A DNA stretch of 64,000 nt from Pyropia yezoensis. Its lineage: Eukaryota; Rhodophyta; Bangiophyceae; Bangiales; Bangiaceae. The stretch spans positions 21,736,020 through 21,800,019 of the forward strand of contig CM020620.1 of NCBI GenBank assembly GCA_009829735.1, in the 5' to 3' direction. Position numbers and translations under genes: made by a program. Shown here one piece after another: positions 1 to 10,807 of the stretch. The notes beneath the pieces were generated by a model. That model was given only the letters and a program-made list of their open reading frames with translations. It ran no database searches and was not told the DNA's origin. The stretch's first letter is position 1. Every line of letters begins with the position of its first letter.

Positions 1-511
1 ATGGAGGTGTTCGCGCTTACGCGTAAGTGGCCTCCCTCGGGCAGTGGGTCTACCCACTGAAGCGTGCTATTGTTTGTGAGGGAGAGGGCCCCGGTAACCC
101 TTATGGTGGCCGGGTAGTAGTGAGTATAAACTCATCCCCCGCTGGTGCGTTTGCATGACACCAATGGCTGCCATTAGGGAGTACCCCGTCTGACTTAGTC
201 GTGGCTTGCCTCGGTTCTTTCCCGCCTCCCCCTACCCATCCTGGTTGGTTAATACTCATGAAGGTCAACCTTCCTCGGTCCGTCACTTGCCCCATGGATG
301 AAGGTTTACCTTGGTGTAAGCCTTAGGTTACTTTGAAATTATCGGAGTTAGTCATCTCCTTCAAGTAAACTTGTAAAAGTCAGTAGCTTACTTAGGTTGC
401 CTAAGACCGCTCCAACTTAGTGAACCTAAGTCTTGCAGAGTCCATGTGACACCCTACTTAGTGCGTATGAGCCTCACCCCCCAACAGCCGAAGTCGGTGT
501 CGGTTGGGTTG
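1..511 (-). other. 3' non-coding tail of the outer family A element
   Basis: The reverse complement matches 14970-15480 of the A2 copy almost base for base. I see no ORF in it. It is full of perfect short hairpins (for example CAGTGGGTAGACCCACTG in A2 at 15421). In A2 this tail separates pol from the antisense ORF, so it is an inter-ORF region rather than an LTR. Confidence 0.8.
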
Positions 512-3139
512 TTATAGTAGGTGTCGTCGCCTCATGTAAGGCATGAGGAGTTGGCGGGGTATATTCGCCGCCTGTTCCCAGGTGGGTGAGTCGTATCCGA
601 CCCACATCACCTTGACGTACCAGGGTCCTGGTAGGTCCGGGTCGGTGTGCCCAACAACGCTCTCTACTAGGTATGGAATCCCATCCGGCCCCACCGGGTC
701 ATCTGACCGGTGGGTTGTAAGAGCTTCATGTAGCAACCCAGCCGGTACCGGCTGAGCCTGTTCCGGCTTCGGAGCAGGTGTCACATCATAGAGGCTGATG
801 CGTTGTATCTCCGTATCGGAGTGCAGGATGACAGAGTGATCGTCTCTGTGTTAGATCTGGTACGGTCCCTTGACCGGTTGCATAAGCTTGTTCCCTCAGA
901 ACTTCTGGTGTCTGATGTAGACCCAGTCACCTGTTACCAGGGTTGCGTTGCGTACCCGTAGTCGAGCGTCGAAGTTCTTCTTGTATCGAACTTTTGTACG
1001 GTCAAGGGCACCCTTGAGCTTGGGTATCATCCACGATAGCTTGGCCAACCAAGCTAAGTGGATCCGTTCGGCCGGTCGGCCCTTCAAAATGTGATACGGA
1101 GTGCACCTGCCCGGTGGCAGCGTCAGGTTCCCGACGCCCATTGGCATGACCCATTCCAGTGGTGCAATACTGGTACTTCGGTGGGGCCTGGCATTGTATG
1201 CCAGGGTCAAGACGGACAGAAGCCTGTCCCACGTCTTCGTGTGCTCCGCCACATGGCATTGGAGCATCTTGACGATGGTGCGGTTGAACCGCTCCACCTG
1301 CCCGTTGGATTGCGGATGGTAGTCGGAGGCCCGACGGGGTTCGATGCCGAACATGCCCAGGACCTTAGTGCAGAATGCTGACGTAAGGTTTGCTCCGTGA
1401 TCGGAGAGGAGTTGCTTCATTACTCCGTAAGCACTGATCCAGTGGTCAACCACTGCGTTCATGATCGTGTAGGCCGTATCGTTCGGGATCGCTACTGCTC
1501 GTGACAGCTTAGTAAAGCGGTCAGACATGACCAGGATGTACCTCTTCCCTTCTTCCGTTACCGGAAGCGGTCCGAGTATGTCGATAGCGACTTGCTCGTT
1601 GGGCCAGTCTGGGGGGAACAGTTTCATCGCGGATGCCCGCCTATGAAGACTCATGCGATTCCGTGCGCACGGGTGGCATCCCCGCACGTGGTCGATTACG
1701 TCGGCGGCCATTGCTGGCCAGTAGAAGAGCCTCCGCATTGCTGCGAACATGCGCGAACCCCCCGGGTGTCCGGCTGTGGGGTTCTCGTGTTCTCGTTCCA
1801 TGACGGCCTGCCGTAAGGACACGGGAACCACGACCTGATGCCGTCCATCGGCGGGTGCCCGCCGATATATGAGTCCGTCCTCGTTCTCGGAGAAGATGTC
1901 GGCCGTGCCGGCCAGGAGGTTAGCGCGATGGCGTTTACAGTCATCGTCATTGGACTGTGCCTCGCGGAAGTCCGCGAGGGTCAATGAGCACGCAATGTGT
2001 GCCATGGTATGGTCAACCATACCTTGGGTAGCATTACCCACCATGCACACCGGGACCACCGGGATGTCTTCGTCAACCTGTCGGGTATCCCCGCTTGGGG
2101 TATCGAGTCGCGACAGCGCGTCCCCCAGATGATGGGTGGAGCCGGCCTTATATATGGTCCGGTAGTCGTTCTCGGCCATCTTCAGCCTCCACCGGGCTAG
2201 CCGACCGTGGCTGTCGGAATCCTTGTCACCAAGGTTGAGAAGCCATCGTAAAGGTTTGTGGTCGGACGTTACGATGAACCTGGAACCTTCCAGGTATGGC
2301 CGGAGCAGTTGCACTGCCCATATGACTCCGAGGCACTCGCGCTCGGTGGCACTATAGTTACGCTCAGCCGGGTTGAGTGTCCGGCTGAAGTACCCTACCG
2401 GATGTGGGTCCGGGATAGCATTTTCGGTACCGATGATGGTCTCTCCCTGTAGCAGGGTGCATCCCACTTGGGTGTCGCAGGCATCGACGTCGATGAAGAA
2501 GGTCCCGCGTCTATGCGGCAACGCAAGCACGGGTGGGGCTAGCAGAGCTTGCTTGAGCAGCTCGAATGCCTCTCCCTCGCTTGGCGAGGGGGGTTGGAGT
2601 ATCTTTGGTAAGGCACTGCTCGTCACAGCCGTATACGGTTTGGCCACGCGAGCGAAGTCCTTGACGAACCGTCGGTATACGTTGCACATTCCCAGGAAGC
2701 TCTTGAGCTGTGTCTGGGTGTTAGGGAACCGGGCATCCCGGAGTGCCCGGGTATTGGCTTCGAGCACTCCCAGTTTACCTGGTGTGATCTGGTGACCCAG
2801 ATACTCGACTGTCTGCTGGAAGAAGGCGCACTTCTTGAGGCGCAGGGTTACCCCGGAGTTCCGCAAGAGGGTGAAAACCTCGTCGACATGTTGCACATGG
2901 TCATCCATGTTACGCGAGAAGACGATGACGTCATCGAGGTACACTAGGCAGTTCCGCCACTTCACCCCCGACAGTATAATGTCGATAGCCCGCTGGAATG
3001 GAGCGGGGGCGTTGGACAATCCGAAGGGCATTCTTAGGAACTCGTACACGCCACTGTGACAGACGAACGCCGTCTTGGGGATATCCTCCTCCGCAACTGG
3101 GATCTGCCAGTACCCGGCATTGCACTCGATCCTGGTAAA
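512..3139 (-). pseudogene. Family A pol, 3' part: RT, RNase H, integrase, chromodomain (outer copy)
   Basis: It encodes the 3' two thirds of a Ty3/gypsy polyprotein. In order: RT from motif A (ECNAGYWQIP), the catalytic YLDD box, RNase H with the SDHKPLRW and DALSRL motifs, an integrase zinc domain (H..H..C-x2-C near HPCARNR), the DDE core (AIDILGPLP, LLSDHGANL, NGQVERFN) and a C-terminal chromodomain (YVKVMWVGYDSPTWEQ). The motif A aspartate found in A2 (IDCNAGYW) reads as glutamate here. A TGA at 896-898 replaces the CGA of A2 and cuts the chromodomain off in the same frame. The upstream boundary is the insertion point of B1. The copy is not functional. Confidence 0.92.
3135..3139. repeat. 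Target site duplication GTAAA, left copy (element B1)
   Basis: GTAAA lies directly before the TGTGGCAG start of the left B1 LTR and again directly after the right LTR (21126-21130). The empty site in A2 has a single GTAAA (read as TTTAC at 12341-12345). Five base pairs is the normal duplication for Ty3/gypsy integrases. Confidence 0.95.
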
Positions 3140-3608
3140 TGTGGCAGTATTGACCCCCAGGTAGGGGGGCAACACGTGCCATGCAAGGGGCGGCAGGCCA
3201 CTAGCCTGATCCGTTCCTCCCCCTGCATTTGGGTCCATATTCCCTAAGTATGGGATATTTAGATTAGTAGTAAATCCAACTTGGATTTGAGGGTTTTCTG
3301 CATTTATCGTCTTGAATTTTCGTGTGGCCCGGTGGGCAGGTTCTGGGGAGGGAGATTCTGAGTGGCGAGATGCTGAGGGGACCCTGGGGGGATAAGGGGA
3401 GGGACAGCGGGGCTTGGCCCTGCGTCCCCGTCCCGACCAAGAAACTGTTGGACCACACACCATCCTCTTGTTTGTCAGTGGGGGGTTCGCCCCACAACAG
3501 GGACAGAGTGTGTGCGACTTGCACTTCTTCCGGTTCCCCCGACACGGGAGGCAGCCCTTGTACACAGCCCCAACTTGGGTGTCGTGTGTGCAAGTGGTAT
3601 TTGCCACA
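3140..3608 (+). repeat. 5' LTR of element B1 (469 bp)
   Basis: It begins TGTGGCAG and ends TTTGCCACA, a perfect TGTGGCA/TGCCACA terminal inverted repeat with TG..CA ends. The partner is 20657-21125, the same length, differing at a modest number of sites by eye. Further family B LTRs lie at 41433-41900 and 50338-50780. A long frame is open on the antisense strand and holds a basic, cysteine-rich stretch (see findings). Confidence 0.95.
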
Positions 3609-3610
3609 TT

Positions 3611-3627
3611 TGGTGGAGCAGCAGGGG
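3611..3627 (+). promoter_or_regulatory. Putative tRNA primer-binding site of B1
   Basis: Two bases after the 5' LTR comes TGGTGGAGCAGCAGGGG. A primer-binding site starts with TGG, the complement of the tRNA CCA end, at this position. The same sequence stands next to the B2 5' LTR (50319-50335). I could not assign the tRNA species. Confidence 0.65.
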
Positions 3628-3727
3628 ACAGAGGTAAACTTTACCTCCGGGTGCACCCGGGTGTAGGGGGCCCTCTGTCTCTGAGGAACGGTGGACTTGG
3701 ACCGTGTCATACGGATCGTCAGCCAAC

Positions 3728-5674
3728 ATGGCTAGTTCGGACCCCCCGTCGTCTGGGGAGTACACGGGTGACGCACGTACTTCAGCGCCTTTGAATACTG
3801 GTGAGACACAGGTGGGTTTACCTGGGGTCGCAGAGGGACTAGAGGTCCCTCAAGCCAGCAGGACTGGAAGTGCGGGCGGGCAACAGGCCACCCCGACTCA
3901 GTCGGGAGTTCACTCGGGTGACACTTCTGATGTGGGTGGGACGAAGTCTGGCCACCGTGTGGTACACTCAACGGGAACGTCCCAAGGGGTGAGGACTGTC
4001 CCCGCGGGTTCCACTCGGGTTGGAGCCAACTTCGGCTTAGAGCCGTCGCCAACTAGGCTTTCGGAGGACGGTGGACCTCCGTTGGTCGGCGATGGGCTCG
4101 CGCCCATGCCCCCGGTTGAGACCCCTGAGGAACGTGGTTACCCCTCAGGTGGACTCCCGGAGGCGGACCGAGACTCAACTGGAGTCGTCAATCCACTCCT
4201 CGCGGAAACTGTCCGTCGGGAGGCGACCAATGTGTTGCGGCAGACTTTGCCGGACCTGGTGGTCACGATGACGAATACTATTCTGAATCAGATTGTGGCG
4301 AGTTTGCCAGATGGCCTTAACGTCCAGACCGGATTGGGGCTTTCGAGCCCGCAGGCGCCGGGGGAATCCCTCCTCACGCCTACCTCTGGTCGCCCCGAAC
4401 AAGGGGCGACACCTGTGACTCCCAACGAGGGAGCCACACCATACGCGGTGGGGCGTACGCCCTTCATGGGGGAGTTCCCCCCGGAAACGCCGGCGGCTAC
4501 TCCAAGCGCGCCGCGCCGGACTACAGGCACTGAGGGTGAACTTACCCCAGTGCCACAGCGGCTGTTCCCTCAACGTGAGGTGCCGCCCAAGATCCAGGTA
4601 GCCAACCCGGTCTACCAGAGGATCTTTGACTGTGAGACCTACGCCCTCCACAAGAAGTCGGTGGCGTATGGTCCTGACCAGGCCCGAGCCATGGGCCGTG
4701 CCAAGAAGAATGCACTTCACTACTTTGGGCACAAAGCGGAGTGGGATGGAACTCCCCCCCTCCGTGTCTTTGAGTTCCTACGTCGTTTCACAAAAGCCTG
4801 TGACGACAATGCCATAAGCGAAGGCATGGCCTCCTACATGCTACAGGAGTGTACGAAGGGAGACCTGTGGACGGAACTTATGTCTGTCATGCCCAGCTCC
4901 TCAAGTGGAGGCGCTGGTGAGGTGACGTCCTGTTTCGAGCTCGTCAACTGGTTGTTGAGAGCCATGGTTGATGAAGCAGTGTTGACTTCTCAAATTGAGG
5001 AGTTTACGCAAGCCCATCAGGAAGAGGCGGAGGACGAGTTGTCCTTTGCGGAGCGAGTTCGTAAGCTCAGCAATATTTGTGGATTCCTTCATCCACAAGC
5101 TGTGGTGAAGAGCCGGTTTGTGGAGGGACTCCATTGGTCAGTCCGGATGGAGACCCGAGAGCATAACACTGCCCGGGCGACCCTGGCCGAGTTGGCTAGG
5201 TTCGCCTATCGCAGAGGCGAGGCCTACCGCAAGTTGCGGGAGGAACAACGCCAGGAGCGTCAGGCCGAGCTGGCCAAGGAACGGGAGGAGGCGCGCCAGG
5301 CCAGAGAGTTGAGAGAGGCACGCCGAATCCGCAAGGAAAGGGTGGTTGCTGCCGTAGGAACTTCCCAGGGTATCTCGTCGTCTTCCCCAGTTGGGAAGAC
5401 CCCTCCGGGAACTGACAATCGGTGTTGGAACTGCAACTCCGATGGACACTGGGCATATGATTGCCCCAAGTTGAGTAAACGCATCCAACAACTTGTTAGG
5501 AATGCGAGTAAAAAGTCGGCTACGAACGAAGTACGTTCACGCCGCGAGGGTGGGTCTTGACCGGTGGTGGCGGTCGCCACACCCTCGGCGAAGGGGGCGG
5601 AAACGTCGTCCTCGGACTCTTCGTCTTCCCCTTCGCTCTCAGATTCGGACGCCAAGTCGGCGGGAAACGAATGA
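3728..5674 (+). pseudogene. Family B gag (B1), one nonsense codon
   Basis: Gag polyprotein of about 648 residues, the structural coat of the retrotransposon particle. The start ATG at 3728 (MASSDPPSSGE) is shared with B2; the frame is open a few codons further up but without an ATG. The first half is Pro/Gly/Thr-rich and disordered. A capsid-like helical region follows (around YALHKKSVAYG to FAYRRGEAY), then a charged Arg/Glu coiled-coil stretch and one zinc knuckle, CWNCNSDGHWAYDC (C-x2-C-x4-H-x4-C, about residues 566-579). A TGA at 5558-5560 stands where B2 has CGA and truncates the product; the frame then stays open to the shared TGA at 5672-5674. That stop overlaps the pol ATG. Confidence 0.88.
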
Positions 5675-8600
5675 CCGTTGGAGCTGGCCGTCCTAAGCGC
5701 ACAACGGCAGCCTCGGCCAAGTGGGTCAAGAGGACGAATCAACCGTGCCGGATACTGCGGCGACCTAAGGGAGTCCGCCCACCTCGGGTAGGACTCCCCA
5801 AGAACGTAAACCCACGTCGGGTCATCGCGGTGCTGACGGGTGAGAACTTCCAGAAGGCTGGACGGGTGCAACTTGCCCCCGGCCGCGCCTGTTGTGCCCG
5901 TATCGTACTTGATACCGGGTCAGGAGCCTCCTTGATACGCAAGTCGCTATTACCAAAGGAGATGAAGCTCCAACGCTGGAAGTCTAAAGCTGACCATCTA
6001 ATCGACATCAATGGTGGGGTAATTCCCATTGTTGGTGCCGTGACCCTACCAACTAGGTTGGGGACCCATGAGGTCGACGTGACCTATGGTGTGGTTGAGA
6101 AGATATCGCTACCACTGCTTCTGGGTACCCCTTATGTTGTAACACAAGTGCCTTTGATTTGTGGCCCTGAGTACTGGGTCAGGTTGATGAATGGGGAGAC
6201 CATCCCCATCCTTGGTAAGGGAAAGTCTGTGGCTCCTGTGACAGTCTCACAGTCGAAGCCTGTTTGCTCTGTGAGGGAAGGATTTACTGCTACCCTGCGT
6301 TTAGCCCGTCAAGTCACGTTGCCCCCCAACTCGGTGGCGCACGTTGATGTTGTAACTGATTATACGGGGAACGGGTTGGTGCACCCTTACCCCCGTCTTG
6401 CTCGCAAGCACTAAGTGCATGTTGCCCTTGGCACGATGGACTCCAAAGCCGGGGTCCCGTGGAGGATCCAGGTTATGAACCTGAGCTCGTCGCCCAAGTA
6501 CTTCAAGTCGGGAGCCAAGTTCGGCTATATCGACCAACACGAGGGACCGGTAGTAGCGGTCACCCTCGACGCGGGCGCAAGTAGCGACCCGAAGTCCGGA
6601 AAGGAGAAGCATCAAGCCAAGTCGGCCGCCTCTCCTCGGCCCCATGTGAACATGGAGGGTGTTCCCCCCAGGTTGAGGGTTCAAGTTGAACGCCTCTTGG
6701 ACCAATATCACAAGTTTTGGGATGGTCAATTGGGACTCATGAGAGCCACCCAACACCGGATCGAGTTGAAGCCCGGTGCACCCCTTATACGCCAACAACC
6801 GTATAGGGGAGGACCCCGTTCAAGGGCCCTCGTTAAGGAGCAAGTTGCTCGCATGGAGGCCCTCGATGTGATCGAGGCTAGCAACACCGAGTGGGCGAGC
6901 CCGGTGGTTATTGTCCCCAAAGTTGATGGGACCCCACGGTTCTGTATCGACTACCGTAAGCTCAACGAGAGCGCGGTGAAGGACAGTCATCCCCTACCTA
7001 GGATAGACGACTGTCTGGACTCTCTGGGGGAGGCAAACGTGTTCTCTACCCTGGAATGTAACGCGGGGTACTGGCAAATTCCCATTGCCCCGGAGGACAG
7101 GCATAAAACTACCTTTACCTATCACTGTGGTACCTACCAGTGCAAACGCCTACCGTTTGGTCTGTATAACGCGCCGGCAACTTTCCAGCGCGCTATGGAC
7201 ATGATTCTGGCCGGAGTACGGTGGCAGATCTGTCTTGTGTACCTAGACGATATCATTGTGTTCTCCCGAAGTCCGGAGGAACACATTGGCCATCTTGGCC
7301 AGGTGTTCAAGCTACTTGCTGACGCCGGTGTGTCACTGAAGGCGAGTAAGTGCCACCTCTTCACTCAAGAGGTGGAATACTTTGGACATGTTGTCCGTCC
7401 GGGGCGTCTCAGTGTCAACGAGAAGAACTTGAGGGCCATCCATAAGGCTCAGTATCCCCGGACGCAGACCCAGATGAGGAGCTTCCTCGGGATGTGTAAC
7501 GTGTACCGACGTTTCACCAAGGGCTTCGCCAAGGTGGCGAAGCCGTTGAATGAGTTAGTGAGCTCAACGCTACCGAAGAACCCGCCTCCCCCAAGTCGGG
7601 TGGAGCAGGATTCATTTGAGACTCCTCGGGACCTTCTGCTGAAGCCCCCTATCCTGGCTATTCCCAGATTGGGAGCCCACTACATCCTGGATGTGGACGC
7701 TAGCTACGACCAACTTGGTTGTGTATTGCTTCAGCAACAGCCGGTGGGATACTTCAGCAAGGGGTTGAACTCGGCCGAGAAGAACCACGGAGTCACCGAG
7801 TTGGAAGGACTCGCAGTGGTGTGGGCGGTGACGTCACTTCGTCACTACCTGGAGGGTGAGAAGTTCCTCATCCGCTGGGACCACCGCGCGTTGCAGTTCA
7901 TCTTTAAGACGGACTGTACGAACACTCGTCTCAACCGGTGGAGGGTGCGACTGGCACCCTTCAACTTTGACACTGATTACGGACCTGGCAGGCAACATGC
8001 CCTTGCCGACGGCCTCTCTCGGGTACCTACCGAGGGGCTGGACACTAACCCAGTCGATGAGGACATCCCCATAGTGGGGGTAGTCACGCACTCGGGTCAG
8101 GCGTTGAACCCCGAGGCGCCAGGGAACAAGAAGTACTTGCCCCTGTCCCTGGACGAGCTGGTGAAGGCCCAGGCCGAGGATCCCTTCTGCAAGTCGCAGA
8201 GGGATACGCTGGATACAGTGGCGGAGACGCGATTCCTTATCGCAGACGATGGCCTCCTCTTGAGGAGGGGGATATTCCAGGGGACCGAACAACTTGTCGT
8301 CCCCGCATCCCTCAAGGACAGTATCCTTGAGAGGGAGCACAACGCTCCCACGGGTGGACACCTGGGGTCTAGTAAACTGTACCAGACCCTGAGGACCAGG
8401 TACTACTGGCCGTCCATGGTGGTGGACATCTACAGTTTGGTGGCTGCCTGCACAAGTTGTGCACAGAACCGTCTGATGGAACGGCGGCCTAGTACGGCTA
8501 TGCTATTGTTCCCGGCCAAGGAGCCCTTTGCCGCGTTGGCAATGGACATCCTGGGGCCACTGCCAGTGACCGAGGAGGGCAACCTGTACCTCCTGGTCAT

Positions 8601-9636
8601 CTGAGATCGCTTCACGAAACTTACGCGAGCGATCTCTCTGGCAGAGATCACGGCCATGTCGGCCATGCCAGCCTTCCTAGATCACTGGGTTGCCGCGTAT
8701 GGCATCCCGGACAGTACACTATCAGGCAATGGACCGCAATTTGCGTCCGTACTGTTTCAGGGGGTGCTGGATATGCTGGGGGATAAGGCAAACTATGCCA
8801 CCCCCTACCACCCACAAACGAATGGGCAGGTGGAGCGCTTCAGCAACACTATTGTTCGGCAGCTGCGCCACTATGTGAGTGAGCACGTGAAAATGTGGGA
8901 CCAATACATTTCTATTCTTCCTACTGCCTACAATTCGCAGGTTCACTCATCTACCGGGGAAGTACCCCTCGCTTTTGTGACCCCCCGTCGCGTGCGGTCT
9001 ATTGCCGTGCGGCGGCCGCTTCCAACTAGGGAAGATGGTGGCAGTACGCCTACTCCTACTGAGAGTAAGAGGGAGTTCGCTGCTAGGCTTGAAAAACTCA
9101 TCCCTAAAGTTAGGGCTGAGATGGACAAAGCACAAAAGCGCTACAAGCGTACCTTTGACAAAAAGGTGCGCAATGCTAAGCATGTCCCCGAGCAGGGTGA
9201 CTGGGTGCTGGTACACTCACACACCCCAACTGGGGGTAAGTTGGTATTCCAGACAAAGGGGCCGTACCAGGTCCTTCGTACTGATGGGCGGCGCTTCACC
9301 ATCGAAAGTGACGATGGGGTCCGCACAGTGAACAGACAGGACGTGGTCAAAGTTGCACCACCGCCTGCAGGCGACCCAGCTTGGGCGCGTGCGTTGGAAG
9401 CGTGGCGCCTGCCCTCGCAGCCTGCAGCCAAACAGGGCCCGCAGGAGTACGTGTTCGATAAGTTCATCGACCACGGCTGGGATGAGGACACTGACCGCTT
9501 CATGTTGAGGGTGCGTTGGTTTGGCTACAAAGCCAAGGATGATACGTGGGAGTATGTGGAGGACCTTCCCGCTGAGAAGGTCCGGGCTTACTGTGCCCGG
9601 AATGATATAGACCCTGACAGCCCCCCCTCAACGTGA
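5671..9636 (+). pseudogene. Family B pol (B1): protease, RT, RNase H, integrase, chromodomain
   Basis: One frame of about 1320 codons starting at an ATG that overlaps the gag stop (ATGA, 5671-5674). Domains: retropepsin with VLDTGSGASLI (Asp codon 5911); RT with YLDD (about 7238-7249); RNase H (ADGLSR); integrase with a zinc-binding N-domain, the DILGPLP aspartate, the SGNGPQFAS region and NGQVERF; C-terminal chromodomain (RVRWFGYKAKDDTWEY). Breaks relative to B2: TAA at 6412-6414 (CAA in B2), TGA at 8602-8604 (TGT in B2), an 18-base deletion near 7742 between two short GCCGG repeats, and the RT motif A Asp changed to Glu (codon 7054-7056). The integrase position read as SGNG here is SDNG in B2, so a second catalytic Asp is also lost. 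The copy is inactive. Confidence 0.93.
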
Positions 9637-9747
9637 GGGAAGGCCGAGTAACAGTGCCAAGAGAGTGCTTCAAGTCGAAGTGGTACGCAGAGTGGCTTTT
9701 AACTACAGCCCTAACCCTCACACTCTCACAGCCAAGGCAGCTGCCAA
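9637..9747. other. Short convergent spacer between pol and antisense ORF of B1
   Basis: These 111 bases lie between the pol stop (plus strand) and the stop of the antisense ORF (minus strand). B2 has the same spacer (44180-44290). The sequence is A/T-richer than its surroundings and may hold cleavage signals for one or both transcripts; I see no definite signal. Confidence 0.5.
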
Positions 9748-10118
9748 CTAGGCATGCATGCTAGACTCTCCAACCCCACGGCCCTCGCACTCACGTGGAG
9801 GCGAGCGGCGAGACCCACGGCGATAACGCTCCCCACCAGTCGGCGGGGCCGGCGGCTCCAAGTCGGAACCGCCGCGCCCCTCAAGGTCGCGCAAGTGGCG
9901 ACCACCGCGGCTGCCCTTCTGTCTAGTCTTGCGCGCAAGTTGGCGACGCAGACGCCGGACCGACTCCGACTCTGACGGAGTCGAGGACTTCGAGACGGAG
10001 TAAGACAACTCGTCTTCCGACACGGAGAAAGAGCGCCGCGAGTGTCGGCGACGACGGCAAGGAGACGAGTATGCCCGGCTCGCGCGACGTTTGCAACGCC
10101 CAAGTGGGGCTGGCTGAG
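9748..10118 (-). pseudogene. Antisense ORF of B1, C-terminal part (SR-like)
   Basis: The last ~120 codons of the family B antisense ORF. They continue in frame with 18741-20318 once element A2 and one target duplication are removed (Gln at the join, then PAPLGRCKRR). The segment is rich in Arg, Ser and Glu (SEDELSYSVSKSSTPSES, SRRSPPRE), like an RS-type nucleic-acid-binding tail. It stops at TAG (9748-9750), the same stop as in B2. Function unknown. Confidence 0.8.
10114..10118. repeat. Target site duplication of element A2, left copy (CTGAG)
   Basis: CTGAG here and CTGGG at 18741-18745 flank A2. The uninterrupted aORF of B2 has a single CCCAG/CTGGG at this point, so the left copy has taken one G-to-A change after insertion. 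Confidence 0.85.
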
Positions 10119-10481
10119 TGTAGCAATATTGTTGGCCGTATTGTGACCCTAATATTAGGGGGCCTACTTCTAATCCTTAACTTTCAATTTGAGAGTCCGT
10201 ACTGGTCACGGTATCTATAAGTTACGTATGACCAGAGGGACTTGCATCTTGGGGTGGAGGGTAGTTAGTAGTGTCTCCGAGGGTTTATAACGAGGGGGCC
10301 GGCGGCGAATCCACCGCCGGCCAAGGTAGAACAACAAACCCCTCCCATTTGGGCTCCCATCTTGGTCCCGTGGCTTGCGCTCCAAGGACAGCAACCTTGG
10401 CCTCCCGGTGACGTTGGTGCCGATCCCCCTTGGTGAGTGTTCCCTGAGAGTGGACGTGTGACGGATTTCTATTGTGCTACA
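10119..10481 (+). repeat. 5' LTR of element A2 (363 bp)
   Basis: It begins TGTAGCAATATT and ends ATTGTGCTACA (TGTAGCA/TGCTACA inverted repeat). It holds a TATA-like GGTTTATAAC (about 10283-10292) and a strong hairpin with GGCCGGCGG arms. The last 153 bp are identical to the 3' LTR (18588-18740), whereas the first ~80 bp carry several differences, which suggests conversion of the 3' side. Confidence 0.95.
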
Positions 10482-10527
10482 CTGGGGCATAATAGCCCCA
10501 ATGCGAGCCAACTCGGTTGTCATAAAC
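10482..10527 (+). repeat. 46-bp duplicate of the B1 aORF flank placed inside A2
   Basis: Identical to 18741-18786, the B1 sequence beyond the 3' LTR of A2. It includes the GGTTGTC variant of this locus (B2 has GGCCGTC). A primer-binding site and gag leader should stand here instead. See the findings for a break-repair explanation. Confidence 0.9.
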
Positions 10528-10807
10528 ATGCGAACCCAAAGGGGGGGCCGGCACGTCCGGATGTATGTTGTGTGGGGATCCCCAGCACTGGGTGTCTTCC
10601 TGCCCACTCATCCCCGAGGAGTCTCGGCGGGCAGCGGCGCAACGCAAGGCTTCCACTGGAGGGTATCCCGCCAGAGCACCCGGACCCGCACCGGGTAGGC
10701 AGCCAGCTCCAGGTGGAGTACTGGCCGTCGAGGAGGCACCTCCTCAGCCGGATGTCCCAGCGGACAGCACCCTACCAAGGGCGGGAAACGAGTACGAGGA
10801 AGGATGA
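10528..10807 (+). pseudogene. Family A gag, zinc-knuckle remnant (A2)
   Basis: Only the C-terminal ~90 codons of gag survive. They contain CMLCGDPQHWVSSC, a C-x2-C-x4-H-x4-C nucleocapsid knuckle that in retroelements binds the genomic RNA, followed by a Pro/Ala-rich tail ending at TGA 10805-10807. That TGA overlaps an ATG (ATGA, 10804-10807) which opens the pol frame. Everything 5' of about 10528 has been replaced by B1 flank sequence. Confidence 0.75.
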
